Positions 8,714 to 17,493 of a stretch of DNA of 64,000 bases are shown piece by piece. Every line of letters starts with the position of its first letter. Position 1 is the first letter of the stretch. The DNA is taken from contig NC_011887.1 in the NCBI RefSeq assembly GCF_000022085.1, positions 310,001 through 374,000 on the forward strand, written 5' to 3'. The notes beneath the pieces are model-generated. The model saw only the letters and a program-made list of their open reading frames with translations. It did not search any database and was not told where the DNA came from. Source of the stretch: Methylobacterium nodulans ORS 2060 (GTDB taxonomy: Bacteria; Pseudomonadota; Alphaproteobacteria; Rhizobiales; Beijerinckiaceae). Position numbers and translations under genes: made by a program.

Positions 8714-9364
8714 TCAGGTCGCAGGGCGCTTCGCCAGAGCGAGGCCGATGCCGAGGGCGATCATCGCGGTTCCCGACGCCTCTCGCAGGCGGCGGATGAA
8801 TGCGGGACGTGCTGCTGCGCCTTCTCGGATGCCGCTCGCCGCAAAGGCGACCACGATGTCGGCGAGGGTGTTGAGCGCAACCGACACGAAGCCGAGCACC
8901 ACGAATTGCAGCGCGACATGGCCTCCGGCCGGGTCCACGAACTGCGGAACGAAGGCCAGGAAGAAGGCCGCTGTCTTCGGGTTCAGCGCCTCGACCAGCA
9001 CGCCTTCACGGAACGCCCGAAGCGGTCCGATCGGCGGTGTCGCTGGCACGCTGTTCAACGCTGTCGACGCCTCCCGGCGGGCCGATTGGAAGGTGCGAAG
9101 GCCGATCCAGACGAGATAGGCAGCCCCGATCAGCTTCAGCGCGGTGAATAATTCTGCGCTTGCGAGCACGATGGCGGACACGCCCAAGCTGCCCGCGAGG
9201 ACGTGGACCATACCGCCCAACCCGGTGCCGAAGCTGGAGGCCACGCCTTCCGCACGACCGCCCGCGAGCGTGCGCGCAGCGACGTAGAAGAGGCCCGGAC
9301 CGGGCGTGACGGCGAGCACGAAGGCCGCGGCGAAGTACAGGGCGAGTTGGCTCAGGTCTGGCAT
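8714..9364 (-). CDS. LysE/RhtB-family amino-acid exporter
   Basis: A 216-residue membrane protein with the LysE signature AVTPGPGLFYVAARTLAGGRAEGVASSFG in the first helix hairpin and about six helices; LVEALNPKTAAFFLAFVPQFV is the usual mid-protein block. The ATG at 9364 opens on MPDLSQLALYF. It lies 23 bp from the PaiB-like gene on the same strand, so the two form an operon. Substrate unknown; the family exports amino acids or derivatives. Confidence 0.85.
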   Translation of the reverse strand: MPDLSQLALYFAAAFVLAVTPGPGLFYVAARTLAGGRAEGVASSFGTGLGGMVHVLAGSLGVSAIVLASAELFTALKLIGAAYLVWIGLRTFQSARREASTALNSVPATPPIGPLRAFREGVLVEALNPKTAAFFLAFVPQFVDPAGGHVALQFVVLGFVSVALNTLADIVVAFAASGIREGAAARPAFIRRLREASGTAMIALGIGLALAKRPAT

Positions 9365-9387
9365 GGCTGTGACGACACCGACGACGT

Positions 9388-10011
9388 TCACGACGGGATG
9401 AGAGGGGCGACCTCGCGGTCGGATGCGCGCTCGCTCGTCGCGAGACCCGCCGCCACGCCGGCACGGTCGGTCGCGTTCCGGTTCTGGCTCAGCTTGCGCT
9501 TGCCCTCCAGGCGGCTGATCGGCATGCGCAGGCCGACGATGCCGCGCAGCTGAGCGGCGATGAACTCGGCTGGCGCCTCGCTCACCGCCCACGGCTTCGC
9601 CCGCGGCCCCTCGTGCAGGTTCGTCAGCCGCGTCACGGCGTCGAGCAGGCGGTCCGCATCGTGGAAGAACTCGATGGGGCCGTGCGCGTGGACCGTGACG
9701 TAGTTCCAGGTCGGCACGACCTTACCCGTCTCCTCTTTGGTCGCGTACCACGCCGGCGTGACGTAGGCGTCCGGCCCCATGAAGATCGCCAGACCCTCGC
9801 CGACCGGCGGGACCCGCCACTGGGGATTGGCCTTCGCGAGGTGGCCGTAGATCACGCCGTGCTCGCCCTCGCTCTCGTCGAGGAAGAGGGGCAGCGGTGT
9901 GACCAGCGGCCCGTCCGCCGTGGCAGTGACGAGGTTCGCCAGCCGCGCGGCGCGCATCGTCGCCCGCAGGCTCTCTGGGTCGTCGTCGCGGAAGGCGGGG
10001 GGCGTGTACAT
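9388..10011 (-). CDS. PaiB-like FMN-binding protein
   Basis: A 207-residue protein matching the PaiB/FMN-binding split-barrel family: MYTPPAFRDDDPESL at the start, TPLPLFLDESEGEHGVIYGHLAKANPQW in the centre and VPTWNYVTVHAHGPIEF after it. PaiB is known as a repressor component in Bacillus, but many homologues are simply flavin-binding proteins. The C-terminal motif RMPISRLEGKRKLSQNR is also typical. It is divergent from a MocR/PdxR gene across 28-88 bp, which suggests shared control linked to amino-acid or pyridoxal metabolism. Confidence 0.82.
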   Translation of the reverse strand: MYTPPAFRDDDPESLRATMRAARLANLVTATADGPLVTPLPLFLDESEGEHGVIYGHLAKANPQWRVPPVGEGLAIFMGPDAYVTPAWYATKEETGKVVPTWNYVTVHAHGPIEFFHDADRLLDAVTRLTNLHEGPRAKPWAVSEAPAEFIAAQLRGIVGLRMPISRLEGKRKLSQNRNATDRAGVAAGLATSERASDREVAPLIPS

Positions 10012-10039
10012 CGCGGAACTCCTTGCGTCGCCAGGACGG

Positions 10040-11515
10040 ATGCCGGCAATCTGGCTTGCTGGGAACAGCCAGTTCAGCGGGTTTGAGGTGGTCCAGTTGA
10101 TGGAGGAGGGCGTCGCGCGCCGGATCATCGCGGCGATCAAGGAGCAGATCCATGCTGGGGTCTACCAGCCCGGTGACCGCCTGCCCTCTACACGGGCCTT
10201 CGCCGATGAATGGGGAGCATCCCGCACAACCGTGACGGCGGCCTACGGCCAGCTCATTGCGGAGGGCTACCTGACCACCCGGCCCGGCGCGCGCGCGACC
10301 GTGGCCCACGGGCTCGGGGCTGCGGCAACGCCGATGCCCACCCCGGCCGCCGCACCCCGGCGTCTCTCAGCCTTCGCCCAGCGCCTGCTCGCGCTGCCCT
10401 CGCCAGCGGTGGCACAGGCGGCTCGGGTTGCGGACTTTCGCTATGGCGACCTGTCCGCTGCGGACTTTCCGGTGTTGGCCTGGCGGCGCGCGCTGAACCG
10501 GGCCAGCCTCCGGCGCACCGCACGGCTGCGCTATGGCGATCCTCAGGGAAGTGTCGCCCTACGCACTGCGCTTCAAGGCTATCTCTGGCGTGCCCGCGGC
10601 ATCCGGTGCACGCCGGACCAGGTCGTGATCGTGAACGGCTCGCAGCAAGGGCTCGACCTCTGCGCGCGGCTGCTGCTCGATCCCGGCGACCCCTTTGTGA
10701 TCGAGAACCCTGGCTATCTCCTGGCCCGCCATGCCTTCACGGCAGCCGGCGGCGTTGCCGTACCCATTCCGGTCGACGGGGATGGGCTCAGGACGGATGC
10801 CCTGCCCTCGGCCCGTCTGGCCTACGTGACGCCCTCCCACCAGTTTCCGCTTGGCAGCGTCCTTTCGGCGGCGCGTCGGCGCACCCTCCTCGCCTGGGCT
10901 GCCCGTGCAGGCGCCTGCATCATCGAGGATGATTACGACGGTGAGTACCGTCACGACATCGCCCCGATCCCGCCTCTGCAGACCCTCAGCCCAGAGGCCG
11001 CAATTTACGTCGGCACGTTCTCCAAAACCCTCTCACCCACCCTGCGGCTCGGCTATCTCGTCGTCCCCACCCCCATGTGCCGGGCCTTCAGCGAGGCGAA
11101 ACGCCTGACGGATCGGCACACCCCGCAGCTGGAACAGGACGCTCTCGCCGAACTGCTGGCGAGCGGCGCCTACGAGCGTCACGTCCGCAGCATCCGCAGA
11201 AAGAACACCGAGCGAAGGGCGGTGCTGCTGCAGGCGTTGGCGGACGAACTAGGCCCGGCGGTCACCATTGCGGGAGCTGACACAGGACTGCACGTCGTCG
11301 CCTGGATCAACGGCGTCGCTGCCGACCGCGAGCGCGCGCTCGTCGCGGCCGCACGAGCAGCCGGGGTCGGCCTGTATCCTGTATCACCGCTGTATGACCC
11401 AACCGAGCCCCGACCAGCAGCGGCCGGGTTCATCCTCGGTTATGCCGGGCTCGACGCCGACGCATTGCGACGGGGCGTTGCGGTGCTGGCCACCGTAATG
11501 GCCGAGCACTGCTGA
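10040..11515 (+). CDS. MocR/PdxR-type GntR regulator with aminotransferase domain
   Basis: A 491-residue fusion of a GntR winged helix (about residues 20-90, PGDRLPSTRAFADEWGASRTTV) to a fold-type-I aminotransferase domain. The PLP lysine is readable in YVGTFSKTLSPTLRLGY and the Asp/Tyr pocket in IIEDDYDGEYRHD. Such proteins sense PLP or amino-acid aldimines and act as regulators, not enzymes. ATG 10040 follows AGGACGG; an ATG at 10100 would also keep the whole helix-turn-helix. It is divergent from the PaiB/LysE pair, its likely target. Confidence 0.87.
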   Translation: MPAIWLAGNSQFSGFEVVQLMEEGVARRIIAAIKEQIHAGVYQPGDRLPSTRAFADEWGASRTTVTAAYGQLIAEGYLTTRPGARATVAHGLGAAATPMPTPAAAPRRLSAFAQRLLALPSPAVAQAARVADFRYGDLSAADFPVLAWRRALNRASLRRTARLRYGDPQGSVALRTALQGYLWRARGIRCTPDQVVIVNGSQQGLDLCARLLLDPGDPFVIENPGYLLARHAFTAAGGVAVPIPVDGDGLRTDALPSARLAYVTPSHQFPLGSVLSAARRRTLLAWAARAGACIIEDDYDGEYRHDIAPIPPLQTLSPEAAIYVGTFSKTLSPTLRLGYLVVPTPMCRAFSEAKRLTDRHTPQLEQDALAELLASGAYERHVRSIRRKNTERRAVLLQALADELGPAVTIAGADTGLHVVAWINGVAADRERALVAAARAAGVGLYPVSPLYDPTEPRPAAAGFILGYAGLDADALRRGVAVLATVMAEHC

Positions 11516-11631
11516 CGGATGGCGCCCGGCCGCAGGCTCAATGTGGTTCTGAGTAGAATTGCTGCGTTGAGCCGATTTCGACGCAGCCCCGAAGGCAGCC
11601 AACATCGGGGGTTGACGCAGCCTGGTTTTCG

Positions 11632-12140
11632 TCAGGAGCATCCTGTGTTTTGCAGAATACGGTACAGATGGGCCCGACTTACGCCCAAAAGTTCGGCCGC
11701 CTTTATCTTATTTCCTTTGGCCCGTCGCATAGCATCTGCGACCGAATCCGACCTCCGGTGCGCCAGGCGTGACCTGAGATCCAACGCACCGTTCTCGGCC
11801 CGCTCACCGGATCCGGGAGGCTCGGTGAGGCGGATCTCGCCGCTGACGAGGAACCGCGTCAGCACGCTCTCCAACTCGCGGACATTGCCCGGCCAGGAAT
11901 GCGCCGCCAGCCGTTCCAGTTGATCCGGCTGGAGCGGGCGCGGTGCAAGGCCGGCGCCTCTGGCCCGCTTGCGCATCAGCTCGCTGGCGAGGACGGCAAT
12001 GTCCCCGCGCTCGCGCAGTGGCGGCATTCGGACCTCGAAAACCGCCGGACGACAGAACAGGTCCGAGCGCATCCGTCCTTCGTAGACGAGTTGCCCCAAC
12101 GGCTGATGCGTGGCGCAGAGGAAACTCGGCTTGCCGAGCT
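11632..12140 (-). pseudogene. C-terminal part of a sigma54-dependent (NtrC-type) activator
   Basis: About 168 codons encode the last third of an AAA+ sigma54 activator: CATHQPLGQLVYEGRMRSDLF, VRMPPLRERGDI, AHSWPGNVRELESVL, then a Fis-type helix-turn-helix (RAKGNKIKAAELLGVSRAHLYRIL). The reading frame runs upstream of the first ATG (12099) up to about 12140, where homology stops abruptly. The nucleotide-binding Walker A part and any sensor domain are absent. The likely cause is a rearrangement at the IS6 fragment junction. It cannot bind or hydrolyse ATP. Confidence 0.8.
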
Positions 12141-12151
12141 AAGCCGCAGGC

Positions 12152-12314
12152 TCAGTCCTTGCCGCCCTGCACCACCCTCAACCCGCCCAGCCCCGGCGGC
12201 CGATCCGGCGGCTTGGGCGGCCCGGTCAGGTCGGGGAAGAATGCGTGGCAGCGCGGGACGTACTGGTTCCCGCGCACCTTGTCCGGCGGCGGGCACGGGC
12301 AGTCGTGCGCGATG
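12152..12314 (-). pseudogene. C-terminal fragment of an unidentified proline-rich protein
   Basis: In the frame after the IS6 fragment the minus strand reads AHDCPCPPPDKVRGNQY, then VPRCHAFFPDLTGPPKPP, and ends VVQGGKD at a TGA (12152-12154). Codon bias matches real coding DNA and there are three cysteines, but no start is present. The fragment begins exactly where transposase homology ends, so it is a fusion scar. I do not recognise the family. Confidence 0.4.
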
Positions 12315-12490
12315 GCCGAACTTCATCACCCATCGCCGGACACTCTCGTCGGCGACACTAAGGCCGCGCTCGGCCAGGAGTTCCTCGACCTCACGGTCGC
12401 TGAGCGTGAAGCGGAGATACAGCCAGACAGCATGGCGGATGATCTCGGGTGGGAACGGATGGCGGGCGTACGAGACGGGCTGCAGGCCCC
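12315..12490 (-). pseudogene. N-terminal fragment of an IS6-family transposase
   Basis: About 55 codons match the start of IS6-family transposases: SYARHPFPPEIIRHAVWLYL, RFTLSDREVEELLAERGL, then SVRRWVMKFG. The catalytic DDE core is missing. The fragment is sandwiched between an unrelated gene tail and the TetR gene. It marks the recombination that also truncated the sigma54 activator. Confidence 0.75.
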
Positions 12491-12626
12491 CTGCCCTACT
12501 CCGGCCTTCGGCCACCTGCCACGGTTTCCTGTGACAAAGCCTCCGCGCGGCTTCCTCATGGCAAGTGACTGGACGTTCAGCCACGAAGGACGGCTTGCGA
12601 ACAGCCCTTCGGTTGTTGCGGCGCGG

Positions 12627-13283
12627 CTATTCTCGCTGGCTCGGCACGGTCACCCGCGTCGGCGACCCAGCCCGCAACCCGTTCAGCACCAGGTCCAGGT
12701 GCGCGGCTATGAAACGGTCGAGATCAAGACGTTCGATCCTTTCGAACACCAATTTCCAAACCCCGGCCATAATCGCGGGACCGATGACCACCTCTGGGCA
12801 GCGCGCCGCCGGCCCGTCCACGAACTCGCCGCGCGCTATCCCCTGCGAGATGATCTCGCCGAGCAACGCCTTGCCGCGGCTGACGGCTTCCCGGTGATAG
12901 AACTCGACGAGGTGCGGGAACCGCGTGCCTTCCGCAATCATCATGCGCAGGATCTGCCGACGGTCGGTTCCGACGAGATCGCGGTAGATCGTCTCAATGA
13001 CCAGCCGGAGAAGGTCCTCGCTGCGGGCACGAGGGTCCCGCTTCGCCTTCCCGACGCGGTCAAGAAGGGGAGCGAACGCCTCGTGCACCACCGCCTCAAA
13101 CAACGCCTCCTTGGTGTCGAAGTAGAGATAGATCGTCCCCTTGCTCGCGCCCGCCCGTTCCGCGACATCTTCCAAGCGGCTCGCGGCAAACCCCTTCTCC
13201 GCGAAGACGGACAGGGCGGCGGCCGTGATCTCCGCGGGCCGCGCCTCCTTGCGCCGCCGCCGTGTCTGTGCGCCGCTGATCAT
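12627..13283 (-). CDS. TetR-family regulator of the adjacent ABC efflux operon
   Basis: A 218-residue TetR protein. The helix-turn-helix is readable at residues 15-62 (RPAEITAAALSVFAEKGFAASRLEDVAERAGASKGTIYLYF), followed by a ligand-binding domain of ordinary size. It lies 226 bp downstream of the efflux permease, on the same strand as a YbhGFSR-like operon; in enteric bacteria that operon is likewise next to a TetR gene (ybiH/cecR). A TetR-type dyad overlaps the operon promoter at 18.7 kb, so repression of the operon is the likely role. Confidence 0.85.
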   Translation of the reverse strand: MISGAQTRRRRKEARPAEITAAALSVFAEKGFAASRLEDVAERAGASKGTIYLYFDTKEALFEAVVHEAFAPLLDRVGKAKRDPRARSEDLLRLVIETIYRDLVGTDRRQILRMMIAEGTRFPHLVEFYHREAVSRGKALLGEIISQGIARGEFVDGPAARCPEVVIGPAIMAGVWKLVFERIERLDLDRFIAAHLDLVLNGLRAGSPTRVTVPSQRE

Positions 13284-13509
13284 AGGTCGTCAGGATCTCC
13301 CGGTCTGTCTATGGCGTAAATGAATACCACAGCTCCGGTGTGATCGCTTGGCTGTTTGCCGCAATCGGCCAAGGCGCTTGCCGTTGCCATTTCCGGCGAG
13401 GTCCTGGCCTCCACCGACGGCACATCACCCGGTCGCACACAGGATGTGCGGGTTGCGTCTCCCCAGGAGCGGACCGCGACAGGCGGCTCCCGGAAGCCAT
13501 CCGTCGCCC

Positions 13510-14616
13510 TCACTGCACCTTTCGGCGAAACATCCACGCGGCGGCTGAGAGTGTGACGATGGCCGTCAGCGCCATCGGCCAGATGCGCTCGGCAACCAGC
13601 CAGAAGGGCATGTCGCGCAAGAACACGCCCCGCACAATGACGAGCATGTGGGTGAGCGGGTTGACCACCGCGAACAGCTGAAGCCAAGACGGCATATTCT
13701 GCACGGGCGAGGAGAAGCCCGAGAGGAGCATCGTCGGCATCATGCAAACCATGATGCCCATCATCGCCTGCTGCTGGTTCGTCGCGAGCGAGGAGATGAA
13801 CAGGCCGACACCGATGATGGCGATCAGGAACACGGTCAGGCCAAGGAACAGGACCGGCACCGAGCCCGTCACCGCGATCCCGAACCCGAACACCACGATC
13901 AGGGTCATCGCCGTGCACTGCGCGAGTCCTATGATCAAGCCTGGCACCGCCTTGCCCACGATGATCTCGATCGGCTGCAGCGGGGACACGAGGAGTTGCT
14001 CGAACGTCCCGAGTTCCTGCTCCCGGGCTACCGACATCCCGACGACCATCAGCACGATGGTCATGGGCAGCGTCGCTATCAGGATCGGCACCATCGCCTC
14101 CCGATAGTCCCGGTTGGGATTATACCATGACCGATCCACGATCTCGCTCTGCGGCGCGTAGGGGACGCCTGTGCGCTCGTCGGCGCTGAACTGCGAGATG
14201 ATCGTACCGATATAGTTGTTGAGGAGCTGCGCGCTGTTCGACTTGCGGCCATCGAGCAGCACTTGCACGGTCGGCGTCTCCCTCCTGGCAAGCTTGCGCG
14301 AGAAGTCCTGTCCAACGCGCAGGACCGCCATGACCTGCTGCGAGTCAATGGCGGCCTGTGCCTCCGAAAGGGTGGAATAGCGGCGAATCTCCGAGAAGGC
14401 CGATGCTCGCTCGAACCGGCTGATAAGCCGCACCGACGCCGCGCCCCAGTCGTCGTTGATGATGCCGATGGGGACGTTGGTGACCTCAAGCGTCGCCGCG
14501 AAGGCGAAGATGAAGAGCTGGATGAACGGCGGCACGGTCAGCGCGGCCCGTGCCTTTCGATCGCGGAACGTGGCCAGCAGCTCCTTCACGATCAGGGCAA
14601 GGAGGCGGGTCCTCAT
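13510..14616 (-). CDS. ABC-2 type permease, second of two
   Basis: A 368-residue inner-membrane permease of the YbhS/YbhR (YhhJ) type: an N-terminal helix (LTVPPFIQLFIFAFAATLEV), a periplasmic domain of about 150 residues, then five helices with the family block SVAREQELGTFEQLLVSPLQPIEIIVGKAVPG. It starts 4 bp after the stop of the first permease and is the last structural gene of the operon. The pair should form the heterodimeric channel served by the double ATPase at 15.8-17.5 kb. Confidence 0.88.
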   Translation of the reverse strand: MRTRLLALIVKELLATFRDRKARAALTVPPFIQLFIFAFAATLEVTNVPIGIINDDWGAASVRLISRFERASAFSEIRRYSTLSEAQAAIDSQQVMAVLRVGQDFSRKLARRETPTVQVLLDGRKSNSAQLLNNYIGTIISQFSADERTGVPYAPQSEIVDRSWYNPNRDYREAMVPILIATLPMTIVLMVVGMSVAREQELGTFEQLLVSPLQPIEIIVGKAVPGLIIGLAQCTAMTLIVVFGFGIAVTGSVPVLFLGLTVFLIAIIGVGLFISSLATNQQQAMMGIMVCMMPTMLLSGFSSPVQNMPSWLQLFAVVNPLTHMLVIVRGVFLRDMPFWLVAERIWPMALTAIVTLSAAAWMFRRKVQ

Positions 14617-14620
14617 GTCT

Positions 14621-15760
14621 CTAGTCCAGGGTCTGGCGCGACTTGGCCGCCGTGAGCGCGAACAGGACCGCGCTCATCGCGAGGAGAACGATGGTGGCCG
14701 GCACGAGGACGGCGGCGATGTCGCCGGCGAGGAAGATCGTGTTGAGCCCACGCACGTAGTAGCCCGCCGGGATCAGAACCGCGACCGCGCGCAGCAGGCG
14801 CGGCATGCTGGCGACTTCGAACAGGAAGCCTGAGAGATACAGGCCTGGCAGGAACGCGAGCAGCATGGCGACCTGGCTGGCGAGGAACTGCGTGCGCGCA
14901 ACCGTCGAGATCAGCAGGCCGAGGCCCAGGGCCACAAGGAGGAACACGGCCGTGAAGCCGACCAGTGTGGCGAGCGACCCGCGCAACGGGATGTCGAACA
15001 CGAAGAGCGCAGCGAGCACGCAGACGGCCATGGCGCACAGGCCGAGGACGAAGTTGGGCACGAGCTTCCCGATGATGAACTCGAGGATACTCACCGGGGT
15101 GGCGAGCAGCGCCTCCATCGTCCCGCGCTCCCACTCGCGCGAGACTACGAGGGCGGTGAGGAGAGCGCCGATCATCATCTGGATCAGTGAGATGGATCCC
15201 GGCACGAGGAAGCGGCGGCTCTCGAGCTCGGGATTGAACCAGAAGCGCGACTCGACATTCACCTGTGCCGGCGCAGCCCCGCCGCGGCCGAGCCCGCGCT
15301 GGGCCGTCCAGACGCTCCAGGCGCCCTGCACATAGCCGGCGACGAGGCCGGCGGTGTTCGGGTCGCTGCCGTCCGTGATGACTTGGAGGCCCGCCGTGTC
15401 GCCGCGCGCGAGCCGCTCACTGAAGTCGCCAGCGAGCACGACGATCCCGTTGAGGCGCCCCGCGGAGAGGTCATCGGTGAACGCGCGCCGGTCGCTCGCG
15501 AACCGAACGTCGAAGTACGGCGTATTGGAGAGTGCGACCTCGAACCAGGAGGTCTCGGGTGTCGACTCTTCCGCGACGAGGCCAATCTTGATCCGGTTGG
15601 CATCGAAGGAGATTCCGAAGCCGAACAGGAACAGCAGGAGCGCCGGGAGGACGAAGGCGACGACGAGGCTGGAGGGATCGCGCAGGACCTGCAGCGACTC
15701 CTTGCGGATGAGCGCCGCGATGCGGCGCGCGCTGAGGCGATTCCCGTCCGGTCGCGTCAT
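14621..15760 (-). CDS. ABC-2 type permease, first of two
   Basis: A 379-residue permease with the same architecture as its downstream partner: LIRKESLQVLRDPSSLVVAF and a helix at the N-terminus, a large periplasmic loop, then VVSREWERGTMEALLATPVSILEFIIGKLVP and four more helices. ATG 15760 overlaps the ATPase stop by four bases, showing translational coupling. The open frame extends upstream through the ATPase gene only as an alternative phase. Role: membrane part of a YbhGFSR-like exporter. Confidence 0.88.
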   Translation of the reverse strand: MTRPDGNRLSARRIAALIRKESLQVLRDPSSLVVAFVLPALLLFLFGFGISFDANRIKIGLVAEESTPETSWFEVALSNTPYFDVRFASDRRAFTDDLSAGRLNGIVVLAGDFSERLARGDTAGLQVITDGSDPNTAGLVAGYVQGAWSVWTAQRGLGRGGAAPAQVNVESRFWFNPELESRRFLVPGSISLIQMMIGALLTALVVSREWERGTMEALLATPVSILEFIIGKLVPNFVLGLCAMAVCVLAALFVFDIPLRGSLATLVGFTAVFLLVALGLGLLISTVARTQFLASQVAMLLAFLPGLYLSGFLFEVASMPRLLRAVAVLIPAGYYVRGLNTIFLAGDIAAVLVPATIVLLAMSAVLFALTAAKSRQTLD

Positions 15761-17493
15761 GCGGCTGACCTCGCGCTCTCGCGCTCCTGCGCCTCGATCA
15801 AGGCGATGAAGGCGTCCTCGAGCGTGGGGTTGGGGAGGTCGTGCGAGCGCACCGAGGCCTGCAAGGCCTCCGGCGTATCGACGGCGATGCACTTCCCCCG
15901 GTTGATCAGCGCAACCCGGTCGCAGTACTCGGCTTCGTCCATGAAGTGGGTCGTCACCATCACGGTCACCCCGCGGCCGACCATCGCGTTGATGATCCCC
16001 CAGAACTCGCGGCGCGTGAGGGGATCGACGCCCGAGGTCGGCTCGTCGAGGAAGAGAACCGGGGGCTCGTGCATGATGGCGGCGGCGAGGGCGAGGCGCT
16101 GCTTGTAGCCGAGCGGCAGGCCGCCCGCGTTCTGCGCCAGGTAGGGCCCGAGGTCGAAAGCCTCGATGACGCCCGTCACCGCCTCGCGTCGCGCCCGCCC
16201 GCTCAGGCCGTAGGCACCGGCGAAGAACTCGAGGTTCTGCTTCACGGACAGGTCGCCGTACAGCGAGAACTTCTGCGCCATGTAGCCGAGCCGCCCGCGC
16301 GCGACGGCCGGTGCTTTGTAAAGGTCGAGCCCATCGACGAGCGCGGTGCCGGATGTCGGACGCAGTAGCCCGCACATCATCTTGAAAGTGGTCGACTTAC
16401 CCGCGCCGTTGGGACCGAGCAGGCCGAAAATCTCGCCGCGTCGTATGGTGAAGCTGATGTCGTCGGCGGCGGTGAAGCTGCCGAAGCGGCGGGTGAGATG
16501 GTGCGCCTCGACCGGCGCCGTCGCGGGCGTTGCTGGCCGTTCGTGGATCGAGACGCCGAGCGTGCGCTTGGGCTGACCGCTGAGCATGGCGACGAACGAA
16601 TCCTCGAAGCGGGGATGGGCAGGCTCTACATGGACGGTTGGGCCGCCTCCCAGCGCGCATGCATCGGGGGCGGGACGACCCTCCGCGACGACCAGGCGGA
16701 CGGCCTCCCCCTGGAGCACGCCGTCGATGATGTCGGGCGAGCGCAGCGCGTCGGCGAGCAGTGCCCGGCGCGTCGTGCCCGCGCCGCGGGCGAGGACGAC
16801 GCGTCCCTCCATGCTGGCAGTCATGGCCCTGGGATCGCCCTCAAAGAGCACCTTCCCGCCATTGAGCACCAGCACGGAGGCGCAGTTCTCCGCCTCGTCC
16901 AGGTAGGCCGTGCTCCAGACGATGCCGACCCCCTCCTGAACCAGGGCGTAGACCATGCGCCAGAGCTCCCGGCGGGAGATAGGATCGACCCCAACGCCCG
17001 GCTCGTCCAGCAACAGCAGGCGCGGCGACTTGAGCATCGCACAGGCAAGACCGAGCTTCTGCTTCATGCCGCCCGAGAGCTTGCCCGCGAGCCGATCAGT
17101 GAACCGCGCAAGGTCGGTGAAGGCGAGCAGTCGATCGAAGGCGGTGCGGCGCGCCGGCCCGACGACACCCTTCAGATCGGCATACAGGGAGAGGTTCTCC
17201 ATCACCGAGAGATCCTCGTACAGGCCGAAGCGCTGCGGCATGTACCCGATGACCTCGTGGATGGGCCCGATCTCGGCCACGCTGTCGTGACCGCAAACCG
17301 TGATCGAGCCCTGGCTCGGGGCAAGCAGCGCCGCCATCATGCGTATCAGGGTAGTTTTACCCGCACCGTCAGGACCGACCAGGCCCGTTACCTGCCCGGC
17401 GACGATGTTGGTCGTGAGGCGGTCGATCGCGGCTGGCGCGTCGGCGGCGAAGCGCTTGGTCACGCCCTCCAAGGCGACGAGCACCTCGCTCAT
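15757..17493 (-). CDS. ABC transporter ATPase with two nucleotide-binding domains
   Basis: A 578-residue protein with tandem ABC domains. Domain 1 (about 1-240) has Walker A GPDGAGKTT, signature LSGGMKQKL and Walker B LLLLDEPGVGVDP. Domain 2 (about 330-570) has GPNGAGKST and VLFLDEPTSGVDP, but its signature reads LPLGYKQRLALA instead of LSGGQ. This matches the YbhF-type double ATPase. It overlaps both the membrane-fusion gene upstream and the permease downstream by four bases. Expected to energise export, possibly of drugs or lipophilic cations as for YbhFSR. Confidence 0.9.
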   Translation of the reverse strand: MSEVLVALEGVTKRFAADAPAAIDRLTTNIVAGQVTGLVGPDGAGKTTLIRMMAALLAPSQGSITVCGHDSVAEIGPIHEVIGYMPQRFGLYEDLSVMENLSLYADLKGVVGPARRTAFDRLLAFTDLARFTDRLAGKLSGGMKQKLGLACAMLKSPRLLLLDEPGVGVDPISRRELWRMVYALVQEGVGIVWSTAYLDEAENCASVLVLNGGKVLFEGDPRAMTASMEGRVVLARGAGTTRRALLADALRSPDIIDGVLQGEAVRLVVAEGRPAPDACALGGGPTVHVEPAHPRFEDSFVAMLSGQPKRTLGVSIHERPATPATAPVEAHHLTRRFGSFTAADDISFTIRRGEIFGLLGPNGAGKSTTFKMMCGLLRPTSGTALVDGLDLYKAPAVARGRLGYMAQKFSLYGDLSVKQNLEFFAGAYGLSGRARREAVTGVIEAFDLGPYLAQNAGGLPLGYKQRLALAAAIMHEPPVLFLDEPTSGVDPLTRREFWGIINAMVGRGVTVMVTTHFMDEAEYCDRVALINRGKCIAVDTPEALQASVRSHDLPNPTLEDAFIALIEAQERESARSAA

